From Sutterella seckii (GTDB taxonomy: Bacteria > Pseudomonadota > Gammaproteobacteria > Burkholderiales > Burkholderiaceae_F), in contig NZ_WEHX01000018.1 of the NCBI RefSeq assembly GCF_009183815.1, positions 1-32,447 on the forward strand: DNA of 32,447 nt, read 5' to 3'. The position numbers and the translations under genes are program-made. Every line of letters starts with the position of its first letter. Position 1 is the first letter of the stretch. Of the stretch, positions 7,382-15,673 are shown piece by piece. The notes below the pieces were generated by a model that saw nothing but the letters and a program-made list of their open reading frames with translations, was not told the DNA's origin and did not search any database.

Positions 7382-8527
7382 TCACAGGTCGTCGTCCACT
7401 TCGCGGGCGGGCGGAACGTCGTCAGCTTCTGCTTCCTCCGTCGGCATGTCGAGCGCCTGCATGTCCTCATCGTCCACGGAGGTGATGCTCGAAACATGCG
7501 CGCCCTTAAGTTCGCGGATCTTCTTCTCGATCTCCTGCTGCAGCTCGACGTTATCCTTCAGCAGATCGCGCACCTTTTCCTTGCCCTGACCGAGACGGTT
7601 CCCGTTGTAGGAGTACCAGGCGCCCGACTTCTCGAGCACATTGAGTTCCGTACCGATGTCGATAATTTCGCCGAGACGCGAAATGCCCTGGCCGTACAGA
7701 ATATCGAACTTCACCTGCTTGAAGGGAGGCGCAACCTTATTCTTGACGACCTTCACCTTCGTTTCGTTGCCGATCACTTCATCGCCCTTCTTGATCGCGC
7801 CGACGCGGCGGATGTCAAGACGAACGGAGCTGTAGAACTTCAGCGCATTGCCGCCGGCAGTGGTCTCCGGATTGCCGTAGCCGCCGATCTTCATGCGGAT
7901 CTGGTTGATGAAGATGACGATGCACTTCGTGCGGGAAATGCTGGTCGTAAGCTTGCGAAGCGCCTGCGACATCAGACGCGCCTGAAGGCCGGGCAGCGAA
8001 TCGCCCATCACGCCTTCAATTTCGTTTTTGGGCGTAAGGGCGGCCACCGAGTCGACGACGACCAGATCGACGGAACCCGAACGCACCAGCGCATCAACGA
8101 TTTCGAGAGCCTGTTCGCCCGTATCCGGCTGCGAAAGCAGCAGGTCGGGGACCTGAACGCCGAGACGCGAGGCGTACTGGATGTCGAGCGCGTGCTCGGC
8201 ATCGATGAAGGCGCAGGTGCCGCCCGTCTTCTGCATTTCTGCAATTACCTGGAGCGAGAGCGTCGTCTTGCCCGAGGATTCCGGCCCGAAGATCTCAATA
8301 ATGCGGCCCTTCGGAAGTCCGCCCACGCCGAGCGCGAGGTCGAGCGACAGCGACCCGGTCGGGCAGACTTCAATGTTCTGCGGTTCGAGATTGTCGGACA
8401 TGCGCATGATGGCGCCCTTGCCGAACTGCTTCTCGATGCTGGCAAGCGCTATGGACAACGCCTTTTTGCGCTCATCGCCTTCCTTACGTTCCACGGGCTG
8501 GGAGCGTGCGCCGTTCTTTGTAGCCAT
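7382..8527 (-). CDS. recA: recombinase RecA
   Basis: A 381-residue DNA strand-exchange protein that forms filaments on single-stranded DNA and stimulates LexA self-cleavage. Walker [10 protein letters not shown] is at residues 81-89 and Walker B LVVVDS at 155-160. The L1 region around [10 protein letters not shown] and the DNA-binding [20 protein letters not shown] segment are intact. The acidic tail ends in DDDL. The start at 8527 (MATKNG) has AAGGA about ten bases upstream; the frame stays open for 26 more codons without an equivalent site. recX follows. The upstream leader holds several perfect dyads but no LexA box of the CTGT-N8-ACAG type. Confidence 0.97.
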   Translation of the reverse strand: MATKNGARSQPVERKEGDERKKALSIALASIEKQFGKGAIMRMSDNLEPQNIEVCPTGSLSLDLALGVGGLPKGRIIEIFGPESSGKTTLSLQVIAEMQKTGGTCAFIDAEHALDIQYASRLGVQVPDLLLSQPDTGEQALEIVDALVRSGSVDLVVVDSVAALTPKNEIEGVMGDSLPGLQARLMSQALRKLTTSISRTKCIVIFINQIRMKIGGYGNPETTAGGNALKFYSSVRLDIRRVGAIKKGDEVIGNETKVKVVKNKVAPPFKQVKFDILYGQGISRLGEIIDIGTELNVLEKSGAWYSYNGNRLGQGKEKVRDLLKDNVELQQEIEKKIRELKGAHVSSITSVDDEDMQALDMPTEEAEADDVPPAREVDDDL

Positions 8528-8605
8528 GATGTTTGTCCTTACAGAGAGTGTTCGTTTCACCCGTTCAAGTGAAAAATTCTCAATAATTTTTCGAACGAGG
8601 ATCAA

Positions 8606-8643
8606 AAGATCATTTTTTGGAGATTATGCACAAAAATGATCTT
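8606..8643. repeat. perfect 12-base inverted repeat upstream of recA
   Basis: AAGATCATTTTT (8606-8617) and AAAAATGATCTT (8632-8643) are exact reverse complements separated by 14 bases. The repeat lies about 80-115 bases upstream of the recA start. It could be a leader hairpin or a protein-binding site. It is AT-rich, so terminator strength would be modest. Confidence 0.7.
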
Positions 8644-8816
8644 CTACTTTGTTGATAGTTAGGTAAAATTAATTCGCAGTCTTCCTGCGACAAACGAACA
8701 ATAGCATTACTTCAGTCGAATGCGCAATGGTCTCTTTTGTTAGTGGTTACCCTAACATTCGACACAAATAGACGCTTCAGGATTTTCTGTCGTTCTGGTT
8801 TTCTTTTTTGACGCTC

Positions 8817-8845
8817 TTGACAAGCGGAAATGATTGGGGCAAAAT
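8817..8845 (+). promoter_or_regulatory. sigma-70 type promoter of the tRNA-Lys cluster
   Basis: A consensus -35 TTGACA (8817-8822), a 17-base spacer and a -10-like CAAAAT (8840-8845) lie about 45 bases before the first tRNA. The perfect -35 box fits a strong stable-RNA promoter. No GC-rich discriminator is obvious. Confidence 0.65.
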
Positions 8846-8891
8846 TCGCTTCCTCAAACGAATGCTCCTGTGCGGCTGATGACCGTCACTT

Positions 8892-8967
8892 GGGTCGTTA
8901 GCTCAGCTGGTAGAGCAGCGGACTTTTAATCCGTTGGTCGTGGGTTCGAATCCCGCACGACCCACCA
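8892..8967 (+). tRNA. tRNA-Lys (anticodon UUU)
   Basis: A 76-base cloverleaf with CCA encoded. The acceptor GGGTCGT pairs with ACGACCC, the D arm contains AGCTCAGCTGGTAGAGC, and the T arm contains GGTTCGAATCC. The anticodon loop is CTTTTAA, giving UUU. It is the first gene of a three-tRNA cluster and a substrate for MnmA thiolation. Confidence 0.96.
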
Positions 8968-8991
8968 AACACAGTCAGCAGTCGTTAAGTT

Positions 8992-9067
8992 GGGAACGTA
9001 GCTCAGTTGGTAGAGCAGCGGACTCTTAATCCGTCGGTCCAGGGTTCGAATCCCTGCGTTCCCACCA
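8992..9067 (+). tRNA. tRNA-Lys (anticodon CUU), copy 1
   Basis: A 76-base cloverleaf with CCA encoded. The acceptor GGGAACG pairs with CGTTCCC and the anticodon loop CTCTTAA gives CUU. It lies 24 bases after the first tRNA and is identical to the third gene of the cluster. Confidence 0.96.
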
Positions 9068-9113
9068 GGTTTCAATGAAGCTGGTGCGGAAATTTAAAAT
9101 CTGCGTCATCTTC

Positions 9114-9189
9114 GGGAACGTAGCTCAGTTGGTAGAGCAGCGGACTCTTAATCCGTCGGTCCAGGGTTCGAATCCCTGCGTTCCCACCA
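9114..9189 (+). tRNA. tRNA-Lys (anticodon CUU), copy 2
   Basis: Identical over all 76 bases to the preceding tRNA-Lys(CUU), 46 bases further on. The spacers between copies are unrelated, so the conserved unit is the tRNA itself. A strong terminator follows within six bases. Confidence 0.96.
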
Positions 9190-9194
9190 ATTTC

Positions 9195-9229
9195 AAAAAG
9201 CCCGCCGAAATGGCGGGCTTTTTGTTTTT
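9195..9229 (+). terminator. terminator of the tRNA-Lys cluster
   Basis: AAAAAGCCCGCC pairs perfectly with GGCGGGCTTTTT around a five-base loop, followed by GTTTTT. It is a canonical intrinsic terminator just after the CCA end of the last tRNA. Confidence 0.92.
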
Positions 9230-9303
9230 CTGCCTCCGGCGTCGTCAGGTAATACCTCAGCATTGCGCGGAATTCTGTCGGGCAGAGGCATCAGCACCGC
9301 TGC

Positions 9304-9321
9304 TGCAGTCTGTAGACTGCA
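9304..9321. promoter_or_regulatory. palindrome upstream of metN, possible operator
   Basis: TGCAGTCT and AGACTGCA are perfect eight-base arms separated by GT, about 78 bases before the metN start. The two-base centre is too tight for a good RNA hairpin but fits a dimeric repressor site. It does not match a tandem MetJ box. No SAM riboswitch is seen in this leader. Confidence 0.4.
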
Positions 9322-9398
9322 TCAAATCCGCTTTTCCCGGAAGCACTTCACTCAAAAACGAGCGCGCTTCCGCCGCAATCCTCTTTTGACCTCATCCC

Positions 9399-10442
9399 AT
9401 GATCAAGCTCGAACACATTACGCAGACTTACGTCAGTCCTGACGGAACGGCGTTTGATGCGCTCAAGGATGTCTCCATACACATCCGCTCCGAAGAAATC
9501 TTCGGCATCATCGGTCGCTCGGGCGCAGGCAAGAGCACGCTCGTACGCTGCATCAACCTGCTCAACCGCCCTACGAGCGGCAGCGTCATCGTTGACGGCC
9601 AGGATCTCACGAAGCTTCCCGACGACGATCTGCGCAAGGTCCGCCGCTCCATCGGCATGATCTTCCAGCACTTCAACCTGCTTTCCTCGCGCACGGTCTA
9701 CGACAACATCGCGCTTCCGCTCGAACTCACGGGAACGCCGAAGGACCAGATCCGCGAGAAGATCACGCCGCTCATCCACCTCGTGGGTCTTGACGAGCAT
9801 GCGAACAAGTATCCGTCCCAGCTCTCGGGCGGCCAGAAGCAGCGCGTCGGCATCGCCCGCGCGCTCGCGAACGACCCGAAAGTGCTGCTTTCGGACGAAG
9901 CCACCTCCGCGCTTGACCCCGAAACCACCGTCGCCACCCTGGAGCTCCTCAAGCGCATCAACCAGGAACTCGGCGTCACGATCGTCATGATCACGCATGA
10001 AATGAACGTCGTGAAGCAGATCTGCGGCCGCGTCGTCGTCATGAATAAGGGCCAGATCGTTGAGGAAGGCGACGTGATCGACATCTTTGCGCGTCCGCAG
10101 TCCGAAACCACGCGCGCGCTCATCGGTCAGGTGATGGCCCGCGATCTGCCGCAGTCGATCGTCGATACGGTGAATGCCTCGCGCGCCCTCAATGGCCGCG
10201 ACAACGTCCACCTGCTCCATCTTTCCTTCATCGGCGGCGAGGTTACGGAACCCGTCATTTCGCTCGCTTCGCGTGAATTTGGCATCAACTTCAACATCCT
10301 GAGGGGCACGGTCGACGACCTTCAGGGCCGCACGCTCGGCACGCTCACGCTTCTTGTCGTAGCCCCGGGCGAAACCTATCGAAAAGCCGTGGAATTCATC
10401 CGCGACCGCGGCGTTCTCGTCGAGGAGATCCAGAATGTCTAA
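9399..10442 (+). CDS. metN: methionine ABC transporter ATP-binding protein MetN
   Basis: A 347-residue cytoplasmic ATPase of the MetNIQ methionine importer. Walker A GRSGAGKST is at residues 39-47, the Q-loop lies in MIFQHFNLL, the signature LSGGQKQR starts near 142, and Walker B with SDEATSALD is near 161-171. Residues about 265-345 form the C-terminal NIL domain, which in MetN binds methionine and inhibits transport when the cell is replete. metI overlaps the 3' end by eight bases. No metQ follows, so the binding protein must be elsewhere. No clear Shine-Dalgarno precedes the ATG. Confidence 0.95.
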   Translation: MIKLEHITQTYVSPDGTAFDALKDVSIHIRSEEIFGIIGRSGAGKSTLVRCINLLNRPTSGSVIVDGQDLTKLPDDDLRKVRRSIGMIFQHFNLLSSRTVYDNIALPLELTGTPKDQIREKITPLIHLVGLDEHANKYPSQLSGGQKQRVGIARALANDPKVLLSDEATSALDPETTVATLELLKRINQELGVTIVMITHEMNVVKQICGRVVVMNKGQIVEEGDVIDIFARPQSETTRALIGQVMARDLPQSIVDTVNASRALNGRDNVHLLHLSFIGGEVTEPVISLASREFGINFNILRGTVDDLQGRTLGTLTLLVVAPGETYRKAVEFIRDRGVLVEEIQNV

Positions 10443-11088
10443 TACGCTCGTCAGCATGATCTCGTCCTCCTTCCTCGAGACCATCATCATGGTGCTCGTC
10501 TCGGGAGGCATTGGTTCTGCGCTCGGCATCCCGCTCGGCATTCTGCTCTTCGTCACCGACAAGAAGTCCTTCATGCCGATGCCGAAGTTCCACTTCTGCC
10601 TCGCCGTCGTCATCAATGCGCTGCGCTCGATTCCGTTCATCATCCTCCTCGTCGCGATCATTCCGTTCACGCGTCTCGTGGTGGGTTCCTCCATCGGTAC
10701 GGCGGCGGCCATTGTTCCGCTCACCATCGCGGTGGCGCCTTTCATTGCGCGCATTGTGGAAACGAGCCTTCGCGAAGTCGACAAGGGTCTCGTGGAAGCT
10801 GCCCAGGCCATGGGCGCCTCGAATGCGCAGATCGTCTGCAAGGTGCTCCTTCCTGAAGCGCTTCCCGGCATTCTCGCCGGCCTCACCATTGCCACGGTGA
10901 GCCTGATCGGCTTCTCCGCCATGGCGGGCGTTGTGGGCGGCGGCGGCCTCGGCGACCTCGGCATCCGCTACGGCTACCAGCGCTTCATGCCTGAAGTGAT
11001 GTGGCCTGTCGTCTTCGTCCTCATCGTGCTAGTTCAGGGCCTCCAGTCGCTCGGCGACTACCTCGTGCGCAGGCTCTCCCACAAGTAA
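10435..11088 (+). CDS. metI: methionine ABC transporter permease MetI
   Basis: A 217-residue inner-membrane permease with about five membrane segments. The EAA loop that docks on MetN is visible as EAAQAMGASNAQIVCKVLLPEALPGI near residues 121-146, followed by the typical GFSAMAGVVGGGGLGDLGIRYGYQRF. It starts inside the last codons of metN (ATG in AATGTCTAA), so the two are translationally coupled. The operon ends at a strong hairpin without a binding-protein gene. Confidence 0.95.
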   Translation: MSNTLVSMISSSFLETIIMVLVSGGIGSALGIPLGILLFVTDKKSFMPMPKFHFCLAVVINALRSIPFIILLVAIIPFTRLVVGSSIGTAAAIVPLTIAVAPFIARIVETSLREVDKGLVEAAQAMGASNAQIVCKVLLPEALPGILAGLTIATVSLIGFSAMAGVVGGGGLGDLGIRYGYQRFMPEVMWPVVFVLIVLVQGLQSLGDYLVRRLSHK

Positions 11089-11113
11089 GCTCGGAAGATC
11101 ACGCAGCTTCACT

Positions 11114-11170
11114 GAAGCCGCCACTGGATCCCGGCATCAACTGCCGGAACCATTGGCGGCTTTCTTTTTT
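11114..11170 (+). terminator. terminator of the metNI operon
   Basis: GAAGCCGCCACTGG pairs with CCATTGGCGGCTTT with a small mismatch. A second stem (CCGGCA with TGCCGG) is nested in the loop. The tail is TTTCTTTTTT. Confidence 0.85.
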
Positions 11171-11319
11171 GCCGCGCAATTTCATCTTCGATGCATTCTG
11201 TCTTCTATACACTTTCCTGCAGTTTTCAAACAATGCTTCCGAGATGATGGAATTCCTCACTTCTCTCGCCGGGCAAATGTACGGATAACGCCCATCCCTC
11301 GAGAACTCCGCCCCGGGCG

Positions 11320-11349
11320 TTGACGTTTTCGCCTCAGGCGCGGGATAAT
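11320..11349 (+). promoter_or_regulatory. sigma-70 type promoter for trmB
   Basis: A -35 TTGACG (11320-11325), an 18-base spacer and a -10 GATAAT (11344-11349) lie 39 bases before the chosen trmB start. This supports the ATG at 11389 over an upstream in-frame ATG at 11320, which would fall inside the promoter. Confidence 0.65.
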
Positions 11350-11388
11350 CGCGAGCTCAATTTTTGCCCAACCGTCCTCAGAAAGACC

Positions 11389-12108
11389 ATGGAAAAGAAG
11401 GAACTTACGCCCGAAGAACTCGAGGAACTCAAGCAGCGCCACATCCGCAGCTTCGTCATGCGCAGAGGGCACATCTCGAACGCGCAGAAGCGAGCTCTCG
11501 AGGAAGCGCTTCCGCGCTACGCCGTCGAGTATGAGCCGAAGCTCCTCGACTTCAATGCCGCATTCGGCCGTGAAGCCCCTGTTGTGCTTGAGATCGGCTG
11601 CGGCATGGGCGAAACAACCTGTGCGATCGCTGCCGCGCACCCGGAAATCAACTTCCTCGGATGCGAAGTCTTCGCCGCCGGCGTGGGCGCGCTTGCGAAG
11701 CGTCTCGATGAAATGGCGCTCACCAATGTGCGCATCGTGCGTCACGATGCCGTTGAGGTCGTGCGCGACATGATCCCGGAAAACTTCCTCGCGGGCGTGC
11801 ACATCTACTTCCCCGATCCGTGGCGCAAGGCGCGCCACCACAAGCGCCGCCTCGTGGCCCAGCCCTTCATCGGCATGCTCGTTTCCCGCATTGCTCCGGG
11901 CGGCTACATCCACTGCGCCACCGACTGGGAAAACTATTCCGAGCAGATGATGGAAGTCCTCTCAGCGGAACCGAAGCTCAGAAATCTCTATGACGGCTTC
12001 AGCCCCGTCATGGCGAATCCCCTCTGCGAACGTCCGCAGACGAAGTTCCAGGCCCGCGGCGAAAGGCTCGGTCACGGCATTTGGGATCTCGTCTTCATTC
12101 GCCGATAA
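11389..12108 (+). CDS. trmB: tRNA (guanine-N7-)-methyltransferase TrmB
   Basis: A 239-residue class I SAM-dependent methyltransferase that makes m7G46 in the variable loop of tRNAs. The SAM-binding motif is [11 protein letters not shown] near residues 65-75. The family-defining [14 protein letters not shown] segment (about 142-155) and [10 protein letters not shown] in the last third are intact. The N-terminal [13 protein letters not shown] is also typical of TrmB. The chosen ATG follows only a weak AGAAAGA. A promoter lies just upstream and a bidirectional terminator follows. Confidence 0.95.
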   Translation: MEKKELTPEELEELKQRHIRSFVMRRGHISNAQKRALEEALPRYAVEYEPKLLDFNAAFGREAPVVLEIGCGMGETTCAIAAAHPEINFLGCEVFAAGVGALAKRLDEMALTNVRIVRHDAVEVVRDMIPENFLAGVHIYFPDPWRKARHHKRRLVAQPFIGMLVSRIAPGGYIHCATDWENYSEQMMEVLSAEPKLRNLYDGFSPVMANPLCERPQTKFQARGERLGHGIWDLVFIRR

Positions 12109-12125
12109 TCCCTGACCTTCCTCTG

Positions 12126-12156
12126 AAAAAGGCGCCTGCAAGAGGCGCCTTTTTTA
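12126..12156. terminator. bidirectional terminator between trmB and uppP
   Basis: AAAAAGGCGCCT and AGGCGCCTTTTTT form a perfect stem with a five-base loop. The T-runs on both exits serve the convergent genes. Confidence 0.9.
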
Positions 12157-12164
12157 TTGCGGGC

Positions 12165-13004
12165 TCAGACCGCCCGCCATTCAACCCAACCCATCGTGGT
12201 TGCGGCCAGAATCACGATGCCGAAAATGATGCGGTACCAGCCGAATCCCCGGAAATCGTGTCCCGCAACAAACCGCAGGAGCCAGTGGACCACCAGCAGG
12301 GCGCTCACGAATGAAACGGCGGTGCCGATGGCGAGTCCGGGAAGGTTGTCGAGCACCAGGTCGTTCCTCGCCTTCCAGAGGTCGTAGACCGTTGCGCCGA
12401 AAATCGTCGGAATGGCGAGGAAGAAGGAAAATTCCGTTGCCGCGCGGCGGGAAAGCCCCAGCACCATGCCGCCGATAATGGTGGCGCCGGAGCGGCTGGT
12501 CCCCGGAATCATGGCAAGACACTGCATGAATCCGACGAGAAGCGCATCCTTCCAGGTCATGTCGTCCATCGTGGCGACTCGCGGCGGGGTGCCGAGCCGG
12601 GCCTGCCGGCCCTCAATCCAGAGAATGATGAAGCCGCCCAGGATAAGCGCAACGGCAACCGTCAGAGGATTAAAGAGATAAGCCTTGATGACGCCTGCCA
12701 CAAGCACGCCGACCACCGCGGCCGGAAGGAATGCCACGATCGTATTGACCGCAAGCCTCTGCTCCTTTCGATTCGAGAAAAGCCCTCTGAGAATCGAAAG
12801 AATCCTGGCGCGGTAGTACCAGCAAACGGCGAGAATGGCGCCCGACTGAATGGCGACAACGAATTCGTCGGCACCCGAAGTCTCAGCAAAGCCGACAATG
12901 TCGCTCGCAATGATGAGGTGACCCGTTGAGCTGATCGGCAGGAATTCCGTAAGTCCCTCGACGATGCCGAGCACGGCTGCCTGAAGTGAATAAAGCCAGT
13001 CCAC
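12165..13004 (-). CDS. uppP: undecaprenyl-diphosphatase UppP (BacA)
   Basis: A 279-residue inner-membrane phosphatase that regenerates undecaprenyl phosphate, the lipid carrier for peptidoglycan and other envelope glycans; overexpression of the family gives bacitracin resistance. The two catalytic motifs are EGLTEFLPISSTGHLI near residues 17-32 and PGTSRSGATI in the middle. About eight hydrophobic segments are seen. The start is taken as the GTG at 13004 because the family N terminus is M-D-W-L-x-S-L-Q and the length then fits. The frame is open for 62 more codons, but that stretch is not family-like. No strong ribosome binding site is visible. Confidence 0.92.
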   Translation of the reverse strand: MDWLYSLQAAVLGIVEGLTEFLPISSTGHLIIASDIVGFAETSGADEFVVAIQSGAILAVCWYYRARILSILRGLFSNRKEQRLAVNTIVAFLPAAVVGVLVAGVIKAYLFNPLTVAVALILGGFIILWIEGRQARLGTPPRVATMDDMTWKDALLVGFMQCLAMIPGTSRSGATIIGGMVLGLSRRAATEFSFFLAIPTIFGATVYDLWKARNDLVLDNLPGLAIGTAVSFVSALLVVHWLLRFVAGHDFRGFGWYRIIFGIVILAATTMGWVEWRAV

Positions 13005-13214
13005 TTGATGAAACTCTGAAGCTGAAGCTGAGGTTGAAGAGAGTCCGACATTATCCGCGAGAGCAGCCGCCCTGCGCGGCGCGCAGAGCCGCTCCGAAAC
13101 AGCCGGAAACCAAAGAGCCGGGAAGAAGCTCTGCGCTATGATCTCCAACCAGCCGGAAGCGCAATCGTCCCTGCGTTCCCCGGCATCCACCCATATTCCC
13201 CGAAGGAGACATTC

Positions 13215-13919
13215 ATGGCTGAAGACACCAAGCTCATTGACAGCGCTGAAATTGAAGAAATGCAGAACCGCATCGAAGCGCTCAAGAGTGAGGAGGCGAT
13301 GGACGCGGGCGTGCTCGACGGCTACCTTACCGCCACGGCGCTCAATCCCTTAAAACCCTCCGACGAAGATGTGCTCCCCTTCATCTTCAGCGCATCGGGG
13401 GATCCGGAAGCGCTCCCCGACGACGAGCGCCTCCTCGAACTCATCCGCCTGCGCATGCGCGAAATCAAAGCCGCCCTCAATGCCGGCGGCGGTCTTGATC
13501 CGGTGATCTTCCCGCTCGTCGACGACGAAGGCAAGGAGATCACGAATGAAGAAGGCATCGAAGCGGTTGTCCCCTGGGCTGCGGGCTTCATGATGGGCGC
13601 AACGCAGTGGCCCGACGAGACAACGGACGCTGCGGCGACGCAGGAGGCCCTGATCCCGATCGCCGCCCGCATGGCGACGGAAGACGACGAACTCGAGGCT
13701 GACGCGAAAGCAGTCTGGCAGGCCGCTAGAAACCAATGCCCGCCGGCAAAGGATTTGGGTGAAGCGCTCTACCAGATGGTCGAAAGCGTCTTCCGCCTCA
13801 AGGATCTCAATGTTCCCAATGAGCCCGTCCGCCGCGAGGCGCCCCGCGTCGGCAGAAACGACCCCTGCCCCTGCGGAAGCGGCAAGAAGTTCAAGCAGTG
13901 CTGCGGCAAAAAGGCCTGA
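13215..13919 (+). CDS. UPF0149/YecA family protein with C-terminal SEC-C zinc motif
   Basis: A 234-residue cytoplasmic protein. The helical N-terminal two thirds match the YecA/UPF0149 family: [12 protein letters not shown] near residues 34-45 and [16 protein letters not shown] near 117-132. The C terminus is a SEC-C metal-binding motif with C218, C220, C229 and C230, like the zinc tail of SecA. YecA-type proteins are proposed to associate with ribosomes or SecA; the role is not settled. AAGGAG precedes the ATG at good spacing. It is divergent from uppP and convergent with ettA. Confidence 0.85.
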   Translation: MAEDTKLIDSAEIEEMQNRIEALKSEEAMDAGVLDGYLTATALNPLKPSDEDVLPFIFSASGDPEALPDDERLLELIRLRMREIKAALNAGGGLDPVIFPLVDDEGKEITNEEGIEAVVPWAAGFMMGATQWPDETTDAAATQEALIPIAARMATEDDELEADAKAVWQAARNQCPPAKDLGEALYQMVESVFRLKDLNVPNEPVRREAPRVGRNDPCPCGSGKKFKQCCGKKA

Positions 13920-13942
13920 AGCGCGCGCTGATTAGAGGTCCG

Positions 13943-13989
13943 AAAAAAAGCCTGTTTCCTCAGAAAGTTCGGGAAACAGGCTTTTTGTT
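13943..13989. terminator. bidirectional terminator between the YecA-like gene and ettA
   Basis: AAAAAGCCTGTTTCC and GGAAACAGGCTTTTT are perfect 15-base arms with an 11-base loop. Both exits are T-rich. Confidence 0.92.
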
Positions 13990-14008
13990 TGGCATCAGCT
14001 CGGAAGCA

Positions 14009-15673
14009 TCAATGCTTCAGGGGCTTGAAGCGCAGGCGCTTCGGCTTTGCGCCTTCTTCGCCCAAGCGGCGGCGCTTGTCGGCTTCGTACTCGTTGTAGT
14101 TGCCGTTGAAGAAGACCACCTTGGAGTCACCTTCGAAAGCAAGGATGTGCGTCGCGATGCGGTCGAGGAACCAGCGGTCGTGCGACGTCACGAGCGCGCA
14201 GCCGGCGAACTCGAGAAGCGCCTCTTCGAGTGCGCGCAGGGTTTCAACGTCAAGGTCGTTTGACGGTTCGTCAAGAAGCAGGACGTTGCCGCCCGCGAGG
14301 AGGGTCTTGGCGAGGTGAAGACGGCCGCGCTCGCCGCCCGAGAGATTCCCGACGAGCTTCTGCTGATCGGCGCCCTTGAAGTTGAAGCGGCCGAGATAGG
14401 CGCGGCTCTGCATCGAGAACTTGCCGACCTGGAGAATGTCCTGGCCTCCCGAAACGGCTTCGAAGGCCGTCTTGTCGTTGGGGAGCGAATCGCGCATCTG
14501 ATCCACCGCCGCGAGCTTCACCGTCGGCCCGATCTTGATTTCGCCCGAATCCGGCTTCTCGCGGCCTTCAATCATCTTGAAGAGCGTCGACTTGCCGGCG
14601 CCGTTCGGGCCGATGACGCCCACAATGGCGCCGGGCGGAATAACGAAGGAGAGATCGTCGATCAGAAGCCTGTCGCCGAATCCCTTCGAGACGTGGCTGA
14701 ATTCGATCACGTTGTTGCCGAGGCGTTCTGCAACCGGGATGAAGATCTCGTTGGTTTCATTACGCTGCTGGTACTCAACCGAAGAGAGCTCCTCAAATCG
14801 GGAGAGTCGGGCCTTCGACTTCGCCTGACGGCCCTTCGGATTCTGGCGAACCCATTCAAGCTCGTGCTTGATCGCCTTCATGCGCGCGTCTTCCTGACGC
14901 TTTTCAATCTCAAGGCGGCGCTCCTTCTGGTCGAGCCAGGAGGAGTAGTTGCCCTTCCAGGGGATGCCTTCGCCGCGGTCAAGTTCGAGAATCCATTCCG
15001 CAGCATTGTCGAGGAAGTAGCGGTCATGCGTGACGGCAACGACCGTGCCGGGGAAGCGGTGCAGGAACTGCTCGAGCCATTCGACCGACTCCGCGTCAAG
15101 GTGGTTCGTCGGTTCGTCGAGGAGCAGCATGTCCGGACGGGAAAGGAGCAGACGGCAGAGCGCCACGCGACGCTTTTCGCCGCCCGAGAGCACGCCGATC
15201 TTGGCGTCCCAGGGCGGAAGGCGCAGCGCATCGGCGGCGATTTCCATCTGCGTCGAGGCGTCGGTGCCGGCCGCGGCAATAATCGCCTCAAGGCGCGCCT
15301 GTTCAGCGGCGAGCGCATCGAAATCCGCATCCGGCTCGGCATAGGCCGCATAGACGGCATCGAGCTTCGCCTGCGCCTGCATGACTTCGCCCATGCCTTC
15401 CTCCACCGCTTCACGAACGGTCTGTTCGGGATCGAGCTTAGGCTCCTGCGGAAGGTAGCCCATCTTGATCCCGGGCATCGGAATCGCTTCGCCTTCATGA
15501 TCCTTATCCACGCCCGCCATGATCTTGAGGAGCGTGGACTTGCCCGCGCCGTTGAGGCCGAGCACGCCGATCTTGGCGCCGGGGAAGAAGGAAAGAGAAA
15601 TGTCCTTGAGAATCTGACGCTTCGGGGGAACGATCTTCCCGACGCGGTTCATCGTGAAAACGTACTGTGCCAT
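14009..15673 (-). CDS. ettA: ABC-F translation factor EttA
   Basis: A 554-residue cytoplasmic protein with two ABC ATPase domains and no membrane segment. It binds the ribosomal E site and gates early elongation according to energy state. The first Walker A GLNGAGKS is at residues 39-46, with signature LSGGEKRR and LLDEPTNHLDAESVEWLE after it. The linker with basic helices (RQNPKGRQAKSKARLSRFEEL) corresponds to the P-site tRNA interaction motif. The second half has GPNGAGKST, LSGGERGR and LLDEPSNDLD. Length matches E. coli EttA (555). The start at 15673 has AGGA five bases upstream. The kinase-like gene lies 140 bp upstream on the same strand. Confidence 0.95.
   Translation of the reverse strand: MAQYVFTMNRVGKIVPPKRQILKDISLSFFPGAKIGVLGLNGAGKSTLLKIMAGVDKDHEGEAIPMPGIKMGYLPQEPKLDPEQTVREAVEEGMGEVMQAQAKLDAVYAAYAEPDADFDALAAEQARLEAIIAAAGTDASTQMEIAADALRLPPWDAKIGVLSGGEKRRVALCRLLLSRPDMLLLDEPTNHLDAESVEWLEQFLHRFPGTVVAVTHDRYFLDNAAEWILELDRGEGIPWKGNYSSWLDQKERRLEIEKRQEDARMKAIKHELEWVRQNPKGRQAKSKARLSRFEELSSVEYQQRNETNEIFIPVAERLGNNVIEFSHVSKGFGDRLLIDDLSFVIPPGAIVGVIGPNGAGKSTLFKMIEGREKPDSGEIKIGPTVKLAAVDQMRDSLPNDKTAFEAVSGGQDILQVGKFSMQSRAYLGRFNFKGADQQKLVGNLSGGERGRLHLAKTLLAGGNVLLLDEPSNDLDVETLRALEEALLEFAGCALVTSHDRWFLDRIATHILAFEGDSKVVFFNGNYNEYEADKRRRLGEEGAKPKRLRFKPLKH

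Larger units (their letters stand above)
8528..8891. promoter_or_regulatory. recA leader and tRNA-Lys upstream region with multiple dyads
   Basis: This 364-bp gene-free stretch is AT-rich compared with its surroundings. Perfect inverted repeats are seen at 8571-8592 (8-base arms, 6-base loop) and 8606-8643 (12-base arms, 14-base loop). Another pair of arms, GTCGAATG (8715-8722) and CATTCGAC (8756-8763), overlaps a dyad TGTTAG/CTAACA (8738-8757). The first two probably lie in the recA leader. No open reading frame or LexA consensus is visible. The right end carries the tRNA promoter. Confidence 0.6.
11089..11388 (+). promoter_or_regulatory. metI-trmB intergenic region
   Basis: This 300-bp stretch holds the metNI terminator at its left and the trmB promoter at its right. 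Between them (about 11171-11318) I see no convincing gene, repeat or structured RNA. Confidence 0.5.

Noticed and set aside
8549-8569. LexA-type site GTTC-N9-GTTC upstream of recA
   Set aside because: The spacing is nine, not the seven of the alphaproteobacterial site, and no CTGT-N8-ACAG exists; evidence is too weak to call.
9075-9389. Open frame running through the third tRNA-Lys
   Set aside because: It translates a tRNA and a terminator; not coding.
9230-9398. SAM riboswitch or MetJ box before metN
   Set aside because: No conserved riboswitch core and no tandem AGACGTCT-like repeats; only one palindrome is present.
9348-10964. 538-codon open frame antisense to metN and metI
   Set aside because: Overlaps two certain genes fully; composition is typical of antisense shadow frames.
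13005-13190. 62-residue N-terminal extension of UppP
   Set aside because: The extension has no membrane character and the family begins at the GTG at 13004.
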